Source: Bacillus swezeyi
GTDB taxonomy: Bacteria; Bacillota; Bacilli; Bacillales; Bacillaceae
Length of the DNA: 64,000 nucleotides
Reading direction: 5' to 3'
NCBI RefSeq assembly: GCF_001969815.1
Contig: NZ_MRBK01000012.1
Span: 1-64,000, forward strand
Shown: one piece after another, positions 1 through 9,648 of the stretch
Layout of the letters: each line of letters begins with the position of its first letter
How positions within the stretch are numbered: position 1 is the stretch's first letter
Position numbers and translations under genes: made by a program
The notes under the pieces: model-generated
What the model saw: only the letters and a program-made list of their open reading frames with translations
What the model was told of the DNA's origin: nothing
Database searches by the model: none

Positions 1-1
1 T

Positions 2-76
2 GCGGAAGTAGTTCAGTGGTAGAACACCACCTTGCCAAGGTGGGGGTCGCGGGTTCGAATCCCGTCTTCCGCTCCA
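2..76 (+). tRNA. tRNA-Gly (GCC)
   Basis: Full cloverleaf: acceptor stem gcggaag pairs with cttccgc, the T-arm carries ggttcgaatcc, and the seven-base loop ttgccaa gives anticodon GCC. The CCA end is encoded (74-76). It is the first complete gene of the visible part of a tandem tRNA array that probably continues upstream of the window. Confidence 0.97.
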
Positions 77-85
77 ACCATCCAC

Positions 86-171
86 GCCGGGGTGGTGGAA
101 TTGGCAGACACACAGGACTTAAAATCCTGCGGTAGGTGACTACCGTGCCGGTTCAAGTCCGGCCCTCGGCA
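86..171 (+). tRNA. tRNA-Leu (TAA)
   Basis: Type II tRNA with a long variable arm (ggtaggtgactacc). The acceptor stem gccgggg pairs with cctcggc, and the loop cttaaaa gives anticodon TAA. The discriminator A is followed by ttg, so CCA is not encoded and must be added after processing. Confidence 0.96.
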
Positions 172-180
172 TTGACATAT

Positions 181-257
181 GCGCCCGTAGCTCAATTGGA
201 TAGAGCGTTTGACTACGGATCAAAAGGTTAGGGGTTCGACTCCTCTCGGGCGCGCCA
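181..257 (+). tRNA. tRNA-Arg (ACG)
   Basis: Acceptor stem gcgcccg pairs with cgggcgc and the loop ctacgga gives anticodon ACG, expected to be edited to ICG by TadA (family knowledge). CCA is encoded at 255-257. Confidence 0.97.
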
Positions 258-267
258 TTATGTGTAA

Positions 268-344
268 CGGGAAGTAGCTCAGCTTGGTAGAGCACATGGT
301 TTGGGACCATGGGGTCGCAGGTTCGAATCCTGTCTTCCCGACCA
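268..344 (+). tRNA. tRNA-Pro (TGG)
   Basis: Acceptor stem cgggaag pairs with cttcccg and the loop tttggga gives anticodon TGG. CCA is encoded at 342-344. Confidence 0.97.
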
Positions 345-350
345 TTCTTT

Positions 351-423
351 GGGGCCTTAGCTCAGCTGGGAGAGCGCCTGCTTTGCACGCAGGAGGTCAG
401 CGGTTCGATCCCGCTAGGCTCCA
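351..423 (+). tRNA. tRNA-Ala (TGC)
   Basis: Acceptor stem ggggcct pairs with aggctcc through one G-U pair; the loop tttgcac gives anticodon TGC. The bases after the discriminator A423 are ctt, so CCA is not encoded. Confidence 0.96.
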
Positions 424-454
424 CTTTGTTATCTCTATATTAAATCTATATCAT

Positions 455-528
455 GGCGGTGTAGCTCAGCTGGCTAGAGCGTACGGTTCATACCCGTGAG
501 GTCGGGGGTTCGATCCCCTCCGCCGCTA
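455..528 (+). tRNA. tRNA-Met (CAT), probably elongator
   Basis: Anticodon loop ttcatac gives CAT. The acceptor stem ggcggtg pairs with cgccgct through G-U pairs. It lacks both the C1-A72 mismatch of an initiator and the C4-G69/C5-G68 pairs associated with lysidine-modified tRNA-Ile2, so the elongator assignment is by elimination. No CCA is encoded, and only five bases separate it from the next tRNA. Confidence 0.85.
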
Positions 529-533
529 TTAAA

Positions 534-610
534 GGACCTTTAGCTCAGTTGGTTAGAGCAGACGGCTCATAACCGTCCGGTCGTAGGTTCGAGTCCTACA
601 AGGTCCACCA
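534..610 (+). tRNA. tRNA with CAT anticodon, probably tRNA-Ile2 (lysidine)
   Basis: The acceptor stem ggacctt pairs with aaggtcc and the loop ctcataa gives CAT. C4-G69 and C5-G68 are present; in E. coli these pairs help the lysidine synthetase TilS pick tRNA-Ile2 out from tRNA-Met. I therefore infer that this one reads AUA as Ile. A second elongator Met is the alternative. CCA is encoded at 608-610. Confidence 0.75.
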
Positions 611-617
611 TTATTAC

Positions 618-710
618 GGAGGAATACCCAAGTCTGGCTGAAGGGATCGGTCTTGAAAACCGACAGGGGTGTCAAAGCCCGCGGGGGTTCGAATCCCTCT
701 TCCTCCGCCA
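618..710 (+). tRNA. tRNA-Ser (TGA)
   Basis: Type II tRNA of 93 nt with an extended variable arm. The acceptor stem ggaggaa pairs with ttcctcc and the loop cttgaaa gives anticodon TGA. CCA is encoded. Confidence 0.96.
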
Positions 711-737
711 TACATTCTCTATATGATTTATTATCAT

Positions 738-815
<78 letters not shown>

Positions 816-853
816 AACAATTCATGAGAAGTACCCGAAGGGTGCAGCTAAAT

Positions 854-930
854 GGTCCGGTAGTTCAGTTGGTTAGAATGCCTGCCTGTCACGCAGGAGG
901 TCGCGGGTTCGAGTCCCGTCCGGACCGCCA
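854..930 (+). tRNA. tRNA-Asp (GTC)
   Basis: Acceptor stem ggtccgg pairs with ccggacc; the loop ctgtcac gives anticodon GTC. CCA is encoded. The 39-nt spacer in front of it is the longest in the visible array. Confidence 0.96.
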
Positions 931-947
931 CTAAAATTTAAATACTT

Positions 948-1023
<76 letters not shown>

Positions 1024-1043
1024 TTTACAATTTGATATATTTT

Positions 1044-1120
1044 GGCGGTTGTGGCGAAGTGGTTAACGCACCAGATTGTGGCTCTGGCATTCGTGGGTTC
1101 GATTCCCATCAATCGCCCCA
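1044..1120 (+). tRNA. tRNA-His (GTG)
   Basis: Acceptor stem gcggttg pairs with caatcgc. An extra 5' G (1044) faces discriminator C1117, the G-1:C73 pair typical of bacterial tRNA-His. The loop ttgtggc gives anticodon GTG. CCA is encoded. Confidence 0.96.
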
Positions 1121-1128
1121 ATAAAAAT

Positions 1129-1199
1129 GCGGGTGTAGTTTAGTGGTAAAACCTCAGCCTTCCAAGCTGATGTCGTGGGTTCGATTCCCATCACCCGCT
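1129..1199 (+). tRNA. tRNA-Gly (TCC)
   Basis: Acceptor stem gcgggtg pairs with cacccgc; the loop cttccaa gives anticodon TCC. The bases after discriminator T1199 are tca, so CCA is not encoded. Confidence 0.96.
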
Positions 1200-1214
1200 T
1201 CATTTGCATATCAT

Positions 1215-1291
<77 letters not shown>

Positions 1292-1297
1292 TGATAT

Positions 1298-1372
1298 TCC
1301 ACAGTAGCTCAGTGGTAGAGCTATCGGCTGTTAACCGATCGGTCGCAGGTTCGAATCCTGCCTGTGGAGCCA
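1298..1372 (+). tRNA. tRNA-Asn (GTT)
   Basis: Acceptor stem tccacag pairs with ctgtgga; the loop ctgttaa gives anticodon GTT. CCA is encoded; one base separates it from the next tRNA. Confidence 0.97.
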
Positions 1373-1373
1373 T

Positions 1374-1464
1374 GGAGAAGTACTCAAGTGGCTGAAGAGG
1401 CGCCCCTGCTAAGGGTGTAGGTCGTGTAAGCGGCGCGAGGGTTCAAATCCCTCCTTCTCCGCCA
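1374..1464 (+). tRNA. tRNA-Ser (GCT)
   Basis: Type II tRNA of 91 nt with a long variable arm. The acceptor stem ggagaag pairs with cttctcc and the loop ctgctaa gives anticodon GCT. CCA is encoded. Confidence 0.96.
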
Positions 1465-1474
1465 TTTCAAATAT

Positions 1475-1546
1475 GGCCCGTTGGTCAAGTGGTTAAGACA
1501 CCGCCCTTTCACGGCGGTAACACGGGTTCGAATCCCGTACGGGTCA
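1475..1546 (+). tRNA. tRNA-Glu (TTC)
   Basis: Acceptor stem ggcccgt pairs with acgggtc; the loop ctttcac gives anticodon TTC. The bases after discriminator A1546 are tca, so CCA is not encoded. It is the last tRNA, directly followed by a terminator. Confidence 0.96.
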
Positions 1547-1552
1547 TCATTT

Positions 1553-1588
1553 AAAAACCCCTGTATCAAATAGATACAGGGGTTTTTT
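1553..1588 (+). terminator. Terminator of the tRNA array
   Basis: Stem aaaacccctgtatc / gatacaggggtttt with a five-base loop and a run of six T. It closes the tRNA operon before the glycogen operon. Confidence 0.93.
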
Positions 1589-1640
1589 GTATGACTTCAG
1601 TCAATTGGTTTGAAAGCTGTTGTTGAATTTTGTCAATAAA

Positions 1641-1655
1641 AAGAAGCGCTTTCAT
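1641..1655. promoter_or_regulatory. cre-like site upstream of glgB
   Basis: On the minus strand the site reads atgaaagcgcttctt, matching the CcpA consensus WTGNAANCGNWNNCW at 14 of 15 positions. It lies about 70 bp before the glgB start and sits between two hexamers that loosely resemble a SigE promoter (gtcaataa, cataagag). Function is inferred. Confidence 0.45.
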
Positions 1656-1726
1656 AAGAGGGATCGATCCATTTTCTGCGAATAAATGAGTAATCTTTAA
1701 ATATAGTGGCAGAAAGGATGAAATCA

Positions 1727-3610
1727 ATGACTGATGTGAGTGCCGCAGATTTTGAAATGCATCTGTTTCATGAAGGCCGCCTTTATGAAGGCTATAGATT
1801 ATTCGGCGCTCATCAGACAGAGCAGGATGGCCAAATAGGCTTCCGGTTCTGCGTTTGGGCTCCTCATGCTAAAAAAGTCCGAATCGTCGGGACGTTTAAC
1901 GGCTGGTTCGGATTGACACATCAGATGCGAAAGCTGAGTCATGAAGGCATATGGGAATTGTTTATCCCTGGAGTTGAAGAGGGGGAGTTGTACAAATATG
2001 AAATCACGACAGCTGCAAATGAAACGAAACTAAAGGCTGACCCTTATGCTTTCCTTTCTGAAGTCAGACCGAAAACAGCGTCCATTACTTATCGGCTGCC
2101 GGGATTTGAATGGAACGATCATAAATGGCTGAAGAAGAAAAAGCGTAAGGCCGTTTATGAAAAACCGGTTTCGATCTATGAGCTTCACATCGGTTCATGG
2201 AAGAAGAAAGCCGATGGGAGCTTCTTCACGTATCGGGAAATGAGTGGAATGGTTATTCCTTACGTAAAGGAGCATGGTTTTACTCATATCGAGCTGATGC
2301 CGATTACTGAACATCCTTTTGATCGTTCATGGGGCTATCAAACAACGGGATATTACAGTCCGACAAGCAGGTATGGAAAACCGCATGATATGATGTATTT
2401 TATCGATCAGTGCCATCAGCATGACATCGGCGTCATTCTTGATTGGGTTCCCGGCCATTTCTGCAAGGATGAGCACGGCTTGTATTTATTTGACGGAACG
2501 CCTTTGTATGAATATATACATGAGCATGACAGGGAAAATTGGGAATGGGGAACCGCGAATTTTGATTTCGGAAAACGCGAAGTTCACAGTTTTTTAATAT
2601 CGAATGCGCTGTATTGGATTCAAATGTATCATATAGATGGATTTCGAGTCGATGCCGTCGCAAACCTCCTGTATTGGCCAAACCGTCCTCAGCCTGAAGC
2701 CAACGGTTTTGCGATCGAATTTATCCAATCCTTAAATGAACAAGTTTTTGCTAAAGATCCGCATTTTCTGATGATAGCAGAGGACTCCACAGACTGGCCG
2801 AAGGTGACACATCCGACTGATGAAGGCGGTCTAGGGTTTAACTATAAGTGGAATATGGGTTGGATGAATGACATTTTAACCTATATGGAAACCCCTCCTG
2901 AACAAAGAAAGCACCTGCATCATCTTGTTTCTTTCTCCTTAATGTACGCCTACTCTGAAAATTACATCTTGCCGTTTTCCCATGATGAAGTGGTTTACGG
3001 CAAAAAGTCTCTGCTTCATAAAATGCCTGGCGACTATTGGCAGAAGTTTGCTCAATACCGCCTGCTGATCGGTTTTTTCATTGCACATCCCGGAAAAAAG
3101 CTTCTTTTTATGGGCGGGGAGTTCGCCCAATTTGATGAATGGAAGGATGATGAACAGCTTGATTGGTTTTTAGAGGATTTTGAGATGCATCATAAAGCTG
3201 AGAACTTCACAAAAGACGTTTTTCACATCTATAAAAACAGCAGGATTCTTTACGAAAATGATCATCGTCCGCAAGGCTTTGAATGGATTGATGTCCATAA
3301 TGCGGAACAATCCGTTGTATCGTTTATCCGCTATGGAAAAAAGCCGAACGAAGCGCTGGTCATCGTCTGCAATTTTACACCGGAAGTTTATCACGGCTAT
3401 CAGATCGGCGTCCCTTTTCAAACCGAATATGTTGAAATTTTAAATAGCGATGATAAAGCCTACGGCGGTTCGCATCAAATCAATCTGAAACATCTCCAAG
3501 CACAAAAAGGCGTTCTGCATGGCAAACCAGCCTGTATTAGCATGACTGTCCCCCCGCTTGGGATCTCGATTCTCAGAGCGGTCAAAAAGAGAGGAGTGAA
3601 AAAGGGATGA
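1727..3610 (+). CDS. glgB: 1,4-alpha-glucan branching enzyme
   Basis: Transfers alpha-1,4 glucan segments to alpha-1,6 positions to make branched glycogen. The N-terminal part (about residues 20-110) is an early-set/CBM48 domain, followed by a GH13 (alpha/beta)8 barrel and a C-terminal beta domain. GH13 motifs are intact: DWVPGHF, GFRVDAV with nucleophile D309, IAEDS with general acid E352, and FSHDEV with D420. I chose ATG 1727 over upstream GTG 1706 and ATG 1718 because the SD gaaagg sits about nine bases before it and the resulting 627 residues equal the length I recall for B. subtilis GlgB. It is the first gene of glgBCDAP and overlaps glgC by ATGA. Confidence 0.95.
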   Translation: MTDVSAADFEMHLFHEGRLYEGYRLFGAHQTEQDGQIGFRFCVWAPHAKKVRIVGTFNGWFGLTHQMRKLSHEGIWELFIPGVEEGELYKYEITTAANETKLKADPYAFLSEVRPKTASITYRLPGFEWNDHKWLKKKKRKAVYEKPVSIYELHIGSWKKKADGSFFTYREMSGMVIPYVKEHGFTHIELMPITEHPFDRSWGYQTTGYYSPTSRYGKPHDMMYFIDQCHQHDIGVILDWVPGHFCKDEHGLYLFDGTPLYEYIHEHDRENWEWGTANFDFGKREVHSFLISNALYWIQMYHIDGFRVDAVANLLYWPNRPQPEANGFAIEFIQSLNEQVFAKDPHFLMIAEDSTDWPKVTHPTDEGGLGFNYKWNMGWMNDILTYMETPPEQRKHLHHLVSFSLMYAYSENYILPFSHDEVVYGKKSLLHKMPGDYWQKFAQYRLLIGFFIAHPGKKLLFMGGEFAQFDEWKDDEQLDWFLEDFEMHHKAENFTKDVFHIYKNSRILYENDHRPQGFEWIDVHNAEQSVVSFIRYGKKPNEALVIVCNFTPEVYHGYQIGVPFQTEYVEILNSDDKAYGGSHQINLKHLQAQKGVLHGKPACISMTVPPLGISILRAVKKRGVKKG

Positions 3611-4746
3611 AAGACCAGTGTGTGGCCATGCTTTTAGCAGGCGGAAAAGGAAGCAGGCTGAACGCTTTGACAAAACATTTGGCTAAGCCTGCGGTTCCGT
3701 TTGGCGGAAAGTACAGAATCATCGATTTTGCCCTCAGCAACTGCACAAATTCTGGAATCCATCATGTCGGTGTACTGACTCAATACCAGCCGCTTTTGCT
3801 GAATTCATATATCGGTATAGGTGAAACATGGGATCTTGACCGGAATAACGGCGGGGTTGCGATTCTGTCTCCTTATGCTGAGGCATCAGAAGTGAAGTGG
3901 TATAAAGGGACGGCAAGCGCCATTTATGAAAATCGCCATTTTTTAAAAGAGCGTCAGCCTGAACATGTGCTCATTTTATCAGGGGATCATATATACAAAA
4001 TGGATTACGGAAAGATGCTTGAATACCACATTGAAAAACAGGCTGATGCCACCATTGCTGTCATTGAGGTTAACTGGGCTGAAGCCGGCCGTTTCGGGAT
4101 TCTTCACACAAACGATCAGATGGACATTACTTATTTTGAGGAAAAGCCGAAATATCCGAAAAGCAATTTAGCTTCGATGGGTGTTTACATTTTTAAATGG
4201 AGCGTGCTTGAAGAGGCATTGGAACAAGATGAGAAAAAAATGGATTCCAGCCATGATTTCGGCAAGGACATTATTCCTGCTCTTCTTCATGAAAAAAAGA
4301 AGCTGAATGCATATCCGTTTCAAGGCTACTGGAAGGATGTCGGGACGATCAGAAGCTTGTGGGAGGCCAATATGGATTTGCTTGGAGACCATCCCGCGCT
4401 TGATCTGTTTGAGCGAAACTGGCGAATTTACTCGGTCACGCCTGACCTTCCGCCCCAATTTATTGCTGAACAAGCGGAAGTAAAAGAATCTCTCATCAGT
4501 GAGGGGTGCGCCGTCTATGGAGCGGTAGCCCGATCGGTTGTTTTTCAAGGCGTCAGTATCGGCAGGCACTCCAAAATCAAACATTCGGTGATTATGCACG
4601 ATGCTGAAATCGGAGATCATGTTGAACTAGAAAATGCCATTGTTCCACCCGGAATGCGGCTTCCGGACGGCTTTCGCGCCAAGTCTGAGAATGATGAGGT
4701 TCTGCTTATCACAGAGGAGTTTGTAGAAAAACATAAGGTTGTCTAA
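3607..4746 (+). CDS. glgC: Glucose-1-phosphate adenylyltransferase, catalytic subunit
   Basis: Makes ADP-glucose from glucose-1-phosphate and ATP, the committed step of bacterial glycogen synthesis. The N-terminal nucleotidyltransferase fold carries the phosphate-binding loop [13 protein letters not shown] and the substrate region [19 protein letters not shown]. The C-terminus from about residue 290 is a left-handed beta-helix with hexapeptide-like repeats. At 379 residues it has the usual length. Its ATG overlaps the glgB stop (ATGA), and its end lies 19 bp before the chosen glgD start. In B. subtilis GlgC is reported to act with GlgD. Confidence 0.96.
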   Translation: MKDQCVAMLLAGGKGSRLNALTKHLAKPAVPFGGKYRIIDFALSNCTNSGIHHVGVLTQYQPLLLNSYIGIGETWDLDRNNGGVAILSPYAEASEVKWYKGTASAIYENRHFLKERQPEHVLILSGDHIYKMDYGKMLEYHIEKQADATIAVIEVNWAEAGRFGILHTNDQMDITYFEEKPKYPKSNLASMGVYIFKWSVLEEALEQDEKKMDSSHDFGKDIIPALLHEKKKLNAYPFQGYWKDVGTIRSLWEANMDLLGDHPALDLFERNWRIYSVTPDLPPQFIAEQAEVKESLISEGCAVYGAVARSVVFQGVSIGRHSKIKHSVIMHDAEIGDHVELENAIVPPGMRLPDGFRAKSENDEVLLITEEFVEKHKVV

Positions 4747-4765
4747 TCAACTGGGAGAGGCGGGG

Positions 4766-5800
4766 ATGCCAATGAATAATCAAATGCTGGGAATTATTGA
4801 TGCAGCCGTAAATCAGCAGTCTCTTCAAGATTTAACCGCCGGACGTTCCATTGGAGCTGTCCCGTTTGCGGGCAGATACCGGCTGATTGATTTTGCTTTA
4901 TCAAGTATGGTCAATTCAGGTATTCGAAGTGTTGCGGTATTTTCCAGGCCTCCGTATCGCTCCTTAATGGATCACTTGGGATCTGGTCAGGAGTGGGATT
5001 TAAATCGGAAAAGAGACGGTCTGTTCTTTCTGCCTGCTTCACTATCTCATGATGAAAATGCCGGGCTGGGATCATTTCATCAGTTTGCCGAACATCTTGA
5101 TTATTTTAAGAGAAGCACACAACAATATGCAGTCATCACCAACAGCTATACAGTCTGTCAAATTCCGTTTCAATCTGTTCTAAAAAAACATCTTGAATCA
5201 GGCTGTGATCTGACTGAAATATGTCAGGAAGGTAAGCCTCTTGGCATGTACGTGACGGCCAAAAAGCTATTAAAAGAAATGATTGAGGGTCATCAGGAAA
5301 CAGGGCTGCGGTCATTTGAAGAAGCCGTCGAAAAGGAACGGAACTCGCTTTCTATCTGCCGTTATGAGCATTCGGGATATACCGCTGTTATCGATACGCC
5401 GGAAACCTATTTGCTTCACAGTCTGAAACTGATTCATCCGGTGTTTTGGCAGCAGATTTTTCATTTGGAGCACCCTGTTTACACAAAAGTGAAACATGAA
5501 CCTCCAGTGAAATATTCACAAAATAGCAGTGTGAAACAATCGATCATCGCAAACGGCTGCGTGATCGATGGTGAAGTCGAGAATTCGGTGCTGTTCCGCG
5601 GGGTTTATGTAGGCAAAGGAACAAAAATTAAAAACAGCATTGTGATGCAAAAAACACAGATTGGAGAAAATTGCCGTTTAGAACATGTCATCTGTGACAA
5701 AGACGTCAAGATCGGCCATGACATCGAAATGTCCGGGACAATAAACCTTCCGTTTATGCTGAAAAAAGGAGCCGTGCAAGGAGCGCTGATGAACTCTTGA
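4766..5800 (+). CDS. glgD: Glucose-1-phosphate adenylyltransferase, GlgD subunit
   Basis: Paralogue of GlgC that retains the fold (VPFAGRYRLIDFALSSMVNSGI and a C-terminal beta-helix) but has no GGxGxRL phosphate-binding loop; the matching position reads LTAGRSIGAVPFAG. It is therefore probably non-catalytic and modulates GlgC. An open frame extends upstream to TTG 4739 inside glgC, but SD gggagagg (4753-4760) favours ATG 4766 or ATG 4772. The 344-residue product fits the family length. It overlaps glgA by four bases. Confidence 0.92.
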   Translation: MPMNNQMLGIIDAAVNQQSLQDLTAGRSIGAVPFAGRYRLIDFALSSMVNSGIRSVAVFSRPPYRSLMDHLGSGQEWDLNRKRDGLFFLPASLSHDENAGLGSFHQFAEHLDYFKRSTQQYAVITNSYTVCQIPFQSVLKKHLESGCDLTEICQEGKPLGMYVTAKKLLKEMIEGHQETGLRSFEEAVEKERNSLSICRYEHSGYTAVIDTPETYLLHSLKLIHPVFWQQIFHLEHPVYTKVKHEPPVKYSQNSSVKQSIIANGCVIDGEVENSVLFRGVYVGKGTKIKNSIVMQKTQIGENCRLEHVICDKDVKIGHDIEMSGTINLPFMLKKGAVQGALMNS

Positions 5801-7278
5801 ACATATTATTCGCTGTTTCTGAATGTGTGCCGTTTGTAAAATCGGGGGGGCTCGCAGATGTAGCCGGGGCTCTTCCGAAGGAGCTTGCCCTTTTAGGAGT
5901 TGAAACGGCGGTGATGATGCCGAAATACAGCTTGATTGCCGAAGACTTCAAAAAGCGCATGAACAAAATCGCCGAGTGCGAAGTATCCGTCGGTTGGCGC
6001 AGGCAGTATTGCGGTATTGAAGTCCTTGAGCATGACGGTATTCATTATTATTTTATCGACAATGAATATTATTTTAAGCGCGGTACACTTTACGGCCATT
6101 ATGATGACGGAGAAAGGTTCGCTTTTTTTTCGCGGGCCGTCTTAGAAGCTTTATACACGCTGGATCTGGCCGTTGACATCATTCATACACACGATTGGCA
6201 TGCAGCCATGATCAATTATTTATTGAAAGAGGAATATGGGAAAAAGCCATTTTACCAAGACATGAAAACCGTACTGACGATTCATAACCTTCAATTTCAA
6301 GGAGTCTTTCCGAAGGAGACCGTTCATGATCTGCTTGGACTTGATTTATCCCACATGACCACTGACAGGCTTGAGTTTTATGGAAACGCCAATTATATGA
6401 AAGGCGGAATCATGGCGGCTGATCAAGTGACAACAGTCAGTCCGACATACCGCAATGAAATTCTGACGCCTTATTATGGCGAGCGGCTTGAAGGCGTCCT
6501 CTCCGAAAGGCAGGATGTCCTGACAGGAATTTTAAATGGGATCGATAAGACAATATACGATCCTTTGCATGATCCTCACATCGATTATCACTATGACGCA
6601 GAAAATCTTGCCGGAAAACGGAAAAACAAAACCGTGATTCAGCAGATGCTGGGGCTCACTGAAAATGAAAAAATTCCGGTCATCAGTATGGTCACAAGGC
6701 TTACAAAACAAAAAGGCATTGACCTGATCAAAAGAGTTCTGCACGAATTGCTTGAAGAAGAAGAGATGCAGATCATCGTTTTAGGGACCGGCGAAACAGA
6801 ATTCGAAAGCTATTTCCGCTATATGGAGTACGCATTCCCGAGAAAATGCAGGGCATACATCGGATTCAGCGAACCGCTCAGCCATAAGATTTATGCCGGA
6901 AGCGACCTTTTCTTAATGCCTTCTAAATTCGAGCCGTGCGGGATTGGACAGCTGATCGCCCTCACATATGGAGCGGTTCCGGTCGTCAGGGAAACAGGCG
7001 GTCTTCATGACACCGTATCGGCTTACCAGGAAAAAACCGGGGAAGGCAACGGATTTACATTCACCCATTTTAATGCCCACGATATGAAGTACACGATCAA
7101 AAGAGCGCTGTCCTTTTATCATCAAAAAGATATTTGGAATGACATTGTCCAAAAAGCGATGACACAGAATGTGGGCTGGGCCGAATCAGCCCGGCAGTAT
7201 CAGCAGATATTCGACCGGGTGACAAGGGGGGAAGCGTCATGTTCTCGTGTAAAGAAAGCTTTAAACAAAGCTTTTTAA
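5797..7278 (+). CDS. glgA: Glycogen synthase (ADP-glucose)
   Basis: GT5 glycosyltransferase that elongates alpha-1,4 glucan from ADP-glucose. The N-terminus carries the KSGGLADVAGALP motif that binds ADP-glucose. The C-terminal Rossmann domain carries SKFEPCGIGQLIALTYGAVP with the donor-binding Glu. The 493 residues are typical. Start TTG 5797 lies within the glgD stop (ttga) and is preceded by AAGGAG at 5778-5783; no in-frame ATG fits the conserved N-terminus MNILFAVSECVPF. The end overlaps glgP by 40 bp. Confidence 0.95.
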   Translation: MNILFAVSECVPFVKSGGLADVAGALPKELALLGVETAVMMPKYSLIAEDFKKRMNKIAECEVSVGWRRQYCGIEVLEHDGIHYYFIDNEYYFKRGTLYGHYDDGERFAFFSRAVLEALYTLDLAVDIIHTHDWHAAMINYLLKEEYGKKPFYQDMKTVLTIHNLQFQGVFPKETVHDLLGLDLSHMTTDRLEFYGNANYMKGGIMAADQVTTVSPTYRNEILTPYYGERLEGVLSERQDVLTGILNGIDKTIYDPLHDPHIDYHYDAENLAGKRKNKTVIQQMLGLTENEKIPVISMVTRLTKQKGIDLIKRVLHELLEEEEMQIIVLGTGETEFESYFRYMEYAFPRKCRAYIGFSEPLSHKIYAGSDLFLMPSKFEPCGIGQLIALTYGAVPVVRETGGLHDTVSAYQEKTGEGNGFTFTHFNAHDMKYTIKRALSFYHQKDIWNDIVQKAMTQNVGWAESARQYQQIFDRVTRGEASCSRVKKALNKAF

Positions 7279-9638
7279 AACGGCTTGAGAGGCTGTGCGG
7301 CAAAAGCTTTCACGATTCATCAAAACTTGATCAGTACCAGACGCTCAGCATGATGGTCAGAGAATATATCAGCTCAAACTGGATCGGGACGAATGAGCAG
7401 AGCCGTTCCAACCAAAACAAACAAACGTACTATTTATCGATTGAATTTCTGCTGGGCAGGCTTCTCGGGCAAAATTTGCTTAACCTCGGCGTACGCGGCA
7501 TTGTCCAAAGGGGTCTTGGCGAGCTTGGCATTTCTCTTGATGACATTGAAGAGACCGAAATAGATGCGGGGCTCGGAAACGGGGGCTTGGGCAGGCTTGC
7601 GGCTTGCTTTTTGGATTCGCTGGCATCGCTTGACCTTCCAGGGCACGGGATGGGGATTCGCTATAAACACGGGTTTTTTGAACAAAAAATCGTTGACGGC
7701 CATCAGGTCGAGCTTCCTGAACAATGGCTGAAGCACGGGTATGTCTGGGAAATCCGCAATGCGGATCAAGCAGTCTGTGTTTATTTTGGCGGTGAGGTTA
7801 AGATGGCCCAGGAAGGCGGCCGTCTGCGCTTTTGGAATGAAAATGCCGAAGTCATCACAGCCGTGCCTCATGATATTCCTGTGATCGGCTATAAAACAAA
7901 GACGATCAATACCCTCAGGCTGTGGAATGCCGAGCCTTGCAGTCTCCAGCACGAGCAGAATATCTTGAAGTATAAGCTGGATACAGAGGCCGTATCAGAA
8001 TGTTTATATCCGGATGACACACATGACGAGGGGAAAGTCCTCCGGCTCAAGCAGCAGTATTTCTTAGTATCCGCAAGCCTGCAAAGCATTGTAAAGAGCT
8101 ACAAAAAAAATCATCGGTCTCTATACGACTTCCACAAAAAAGTTTCGATCCACATTAATGACACACATCCCGCTTTAGCCGTGCCGGAGCTGATGAGAAT
8201 CCTGCTCGATGAAGAAAAAATGACCTGGGAGGAAGCGTGGTATATAACAGTACATACGATCTCATATACGAACCATACGACGCTTGCCGAGGCTCTTGAA
8301 AAATGGCGGATTGACTTATTTAAACCGCTTCTGCCGAGAATTTTTATGATTGTTGAAGAGATCAATGAACGGTTTTGCGAATGGCTGTGGGAAAAATACC
8401 CGGGAGATTGGGACAGGATTGAAAAACTGGCGATTATCGCTCACGGAGAAGTGAAAATGGCACATCTGGCGATTGTCGGAAGCTACAGTGTAAACGGCGT
8501 TGCCAATATTCACTCCAACATATTAAAAGAGCGTGAAATGAACGGCTTTTATACCGTTTTTCCTTCTAAATTCAACAATAAAACAAATGGCATGTCACAT
8601 AGAAGATGGCTTTTAAAAGCAAATCCGCCGCTGGCTGACCTCATTACCGAAGCGATAGGGGACAAGTGGATCAAAGATCCGGAAAGTCTGCTTGAACTCC
8701 AGCCGTATGCTCATGATGCCGCGTTTATTGAATCGTTTCAAAAAATAAAAAGGCAACGAAAACAGATTCTGTCAGACATCATAAAAAACAGCACAGGCTT
8801 TGCCGTTCATCCCGACAGCATCTTCGACGTTCAGGTGAAACGGCTGCATGCCTATAAGCGGCAGCTTTTAAATGTAATTCATATGATGTACCTTTACAAC
8901 AGGCTGAAGGATGATTCCGCGTTTTCCATTTATCCGCAAACATTTATTTTTGGAGCAAAAGCATCGCCGACTTACCATTATGCCAAAAAAATCATTAAGC
9001 TGATCCATTCTGTCGCACATAAAGTCAACCATGACCCTGAAGTCAGACACTCAATGAACGTCATCTTTATGGAAAATTACCGTGTGTCTTCAGCTGAACG
9101 GATTTTTCCGGCTTCAGATGTCAGTGAGCAAATCTCTGCGGCAAGCAAAGAAGCTTCCGGCACCGGAAACATGAAATTCATGATTAACGGGGCTTTAACG
9201 ATCGGAACGCATGACGGGGCCAATATTGAAATGCTGGAGAGAGTGGGTCCCGACTGTATTTATACGTTTGGTTTAAAGGCGGATGAAGTGCTTCATTATG
9301 GCGAAAAAGGCGGTTACCGATCACGGGAATACTATCAGCATGATGCAAGAATCAGACAGGCGGCAGATCAGCTGATCAGCGGATTTTTTGAAGGTGAAGC
9401 AGATGAATTTGAACAGATTTATGATTCCCTTCTCGCACATAATGACGAGTATTTTGTGTTAAAGGATTTTGCGTCATATGCAGAAGCCCAGGAAAGAATT
9501 CAAAAGGATTACCGGAATAAACGGCTTTGGGCTGAAAAGGCCGTCACAAATATTGCCCATGCTGGCTATTTTTCAAGTGACCGCACGATAAGGGAATACG
9601 CGGACGATATCTGGGGCATTAAGCCGCACCCCCGCTAA
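7239..9638 (+). CDS. glgP: Glycogen phosphorylase
   Basis: Phosphorolyses alpha-1,4 glucan ends to glucose-1-phosphate using pyridoxal phosphate. GT35 family, 799 residues, full length. The PLP lysine lies in EASGTGNMKFMINGAL (K646), and the glycine-rich GNGGLGRLAACFLDSLA motif is present near residue 115. Its ATG sits inside glgA after a purine-rich SD (aagggggg), suggesting translational coupling. Last gene of the operon, so synthesis and degradation of glycogen are co-transcribed. Confidence 0.96.
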   Translation: MFSCKESFKQSFLKRLERLCGKSFHDSSKLDQYQTLSMMVREYISSNWIGTNEQSRSNQNKQTYYLSIEFLLGRLLGQNLLNLGVRGIVQRGLGELGISLDDIEETEIDAGLGNGGLGRLAACFLDSLASLDLPGHGMGIRYKHGFFEQKIVDGHQVELPEQWLKHGYVWEIRNADQAVCVYFGGEVKMAQEGGRLRFWNENAEVITAVPHDIPVIGYKTKTINTLRLWNAEPCSLQHEQNILKYKLDTEAVSECLYPDDTHDEGKVLRLKQQYFLVSASLQSIVKSYKKNHRSLYDFHKKVSIHINDTHPALAVPELMRILLDEEKMTWEEAWYITVHTISYTNHTTLAEALEKWRIDLFKPLLPRIFMIVEEINERFCEWLWEKYPGDWDRIEKLAIIAHGEVKMAHLAIVGSYSVNGVANIHSNILKEREMNGFYTVFPSKFNNKTNGMSHRRWLLKANPPLADLITEAIGDKWIKDPESLLELQPYAHDAAFIESFQKIKRQRKQILSDIIKNSTGFAVHPDSIFDVQVKRLHAYKRQLLNVIHMMYLYNRLKDDSAFSIYPQTFIFGAKASPTYHYAKKIIKLIHSVAHKVNHDPEVRHSMNVIFMENYRVSSAERIFPASDVSEQISAASKEASGTGNMKFMINGALTIGTHDGANIEMLERVGPDCIYTFGLKADEVLHYGEKGGYRSREYYQHDARIRQAADQLISGFFEGEADEFEQIYDSLLAHNDEYFVLKDFASYAEAQERIQKDYRNKRLWAEKAVTNIAHAGYFSSDRTIREYADDIWGIKPHPR

Positions 9639-9648
9639 CGGCAAAATG

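Noticed and set aside
4168-4620. 150-codon minus-strand frame inside glgC
   Set aside because: Antisense shadow of a conserved gene, no SD, no recognisable protein.
4766-5800. glgC/glgD as a recent tandem duplication or assembly artefact
   Set aside because: The two proteins are clearly diverged and both occur in the standard Bacillus operon.
7434-7952. 172-codon minus-strand frame inside glgP
   Set aside because: Shadow frame opposite conserved phosphorylase codons; no SD or homologue recognised.
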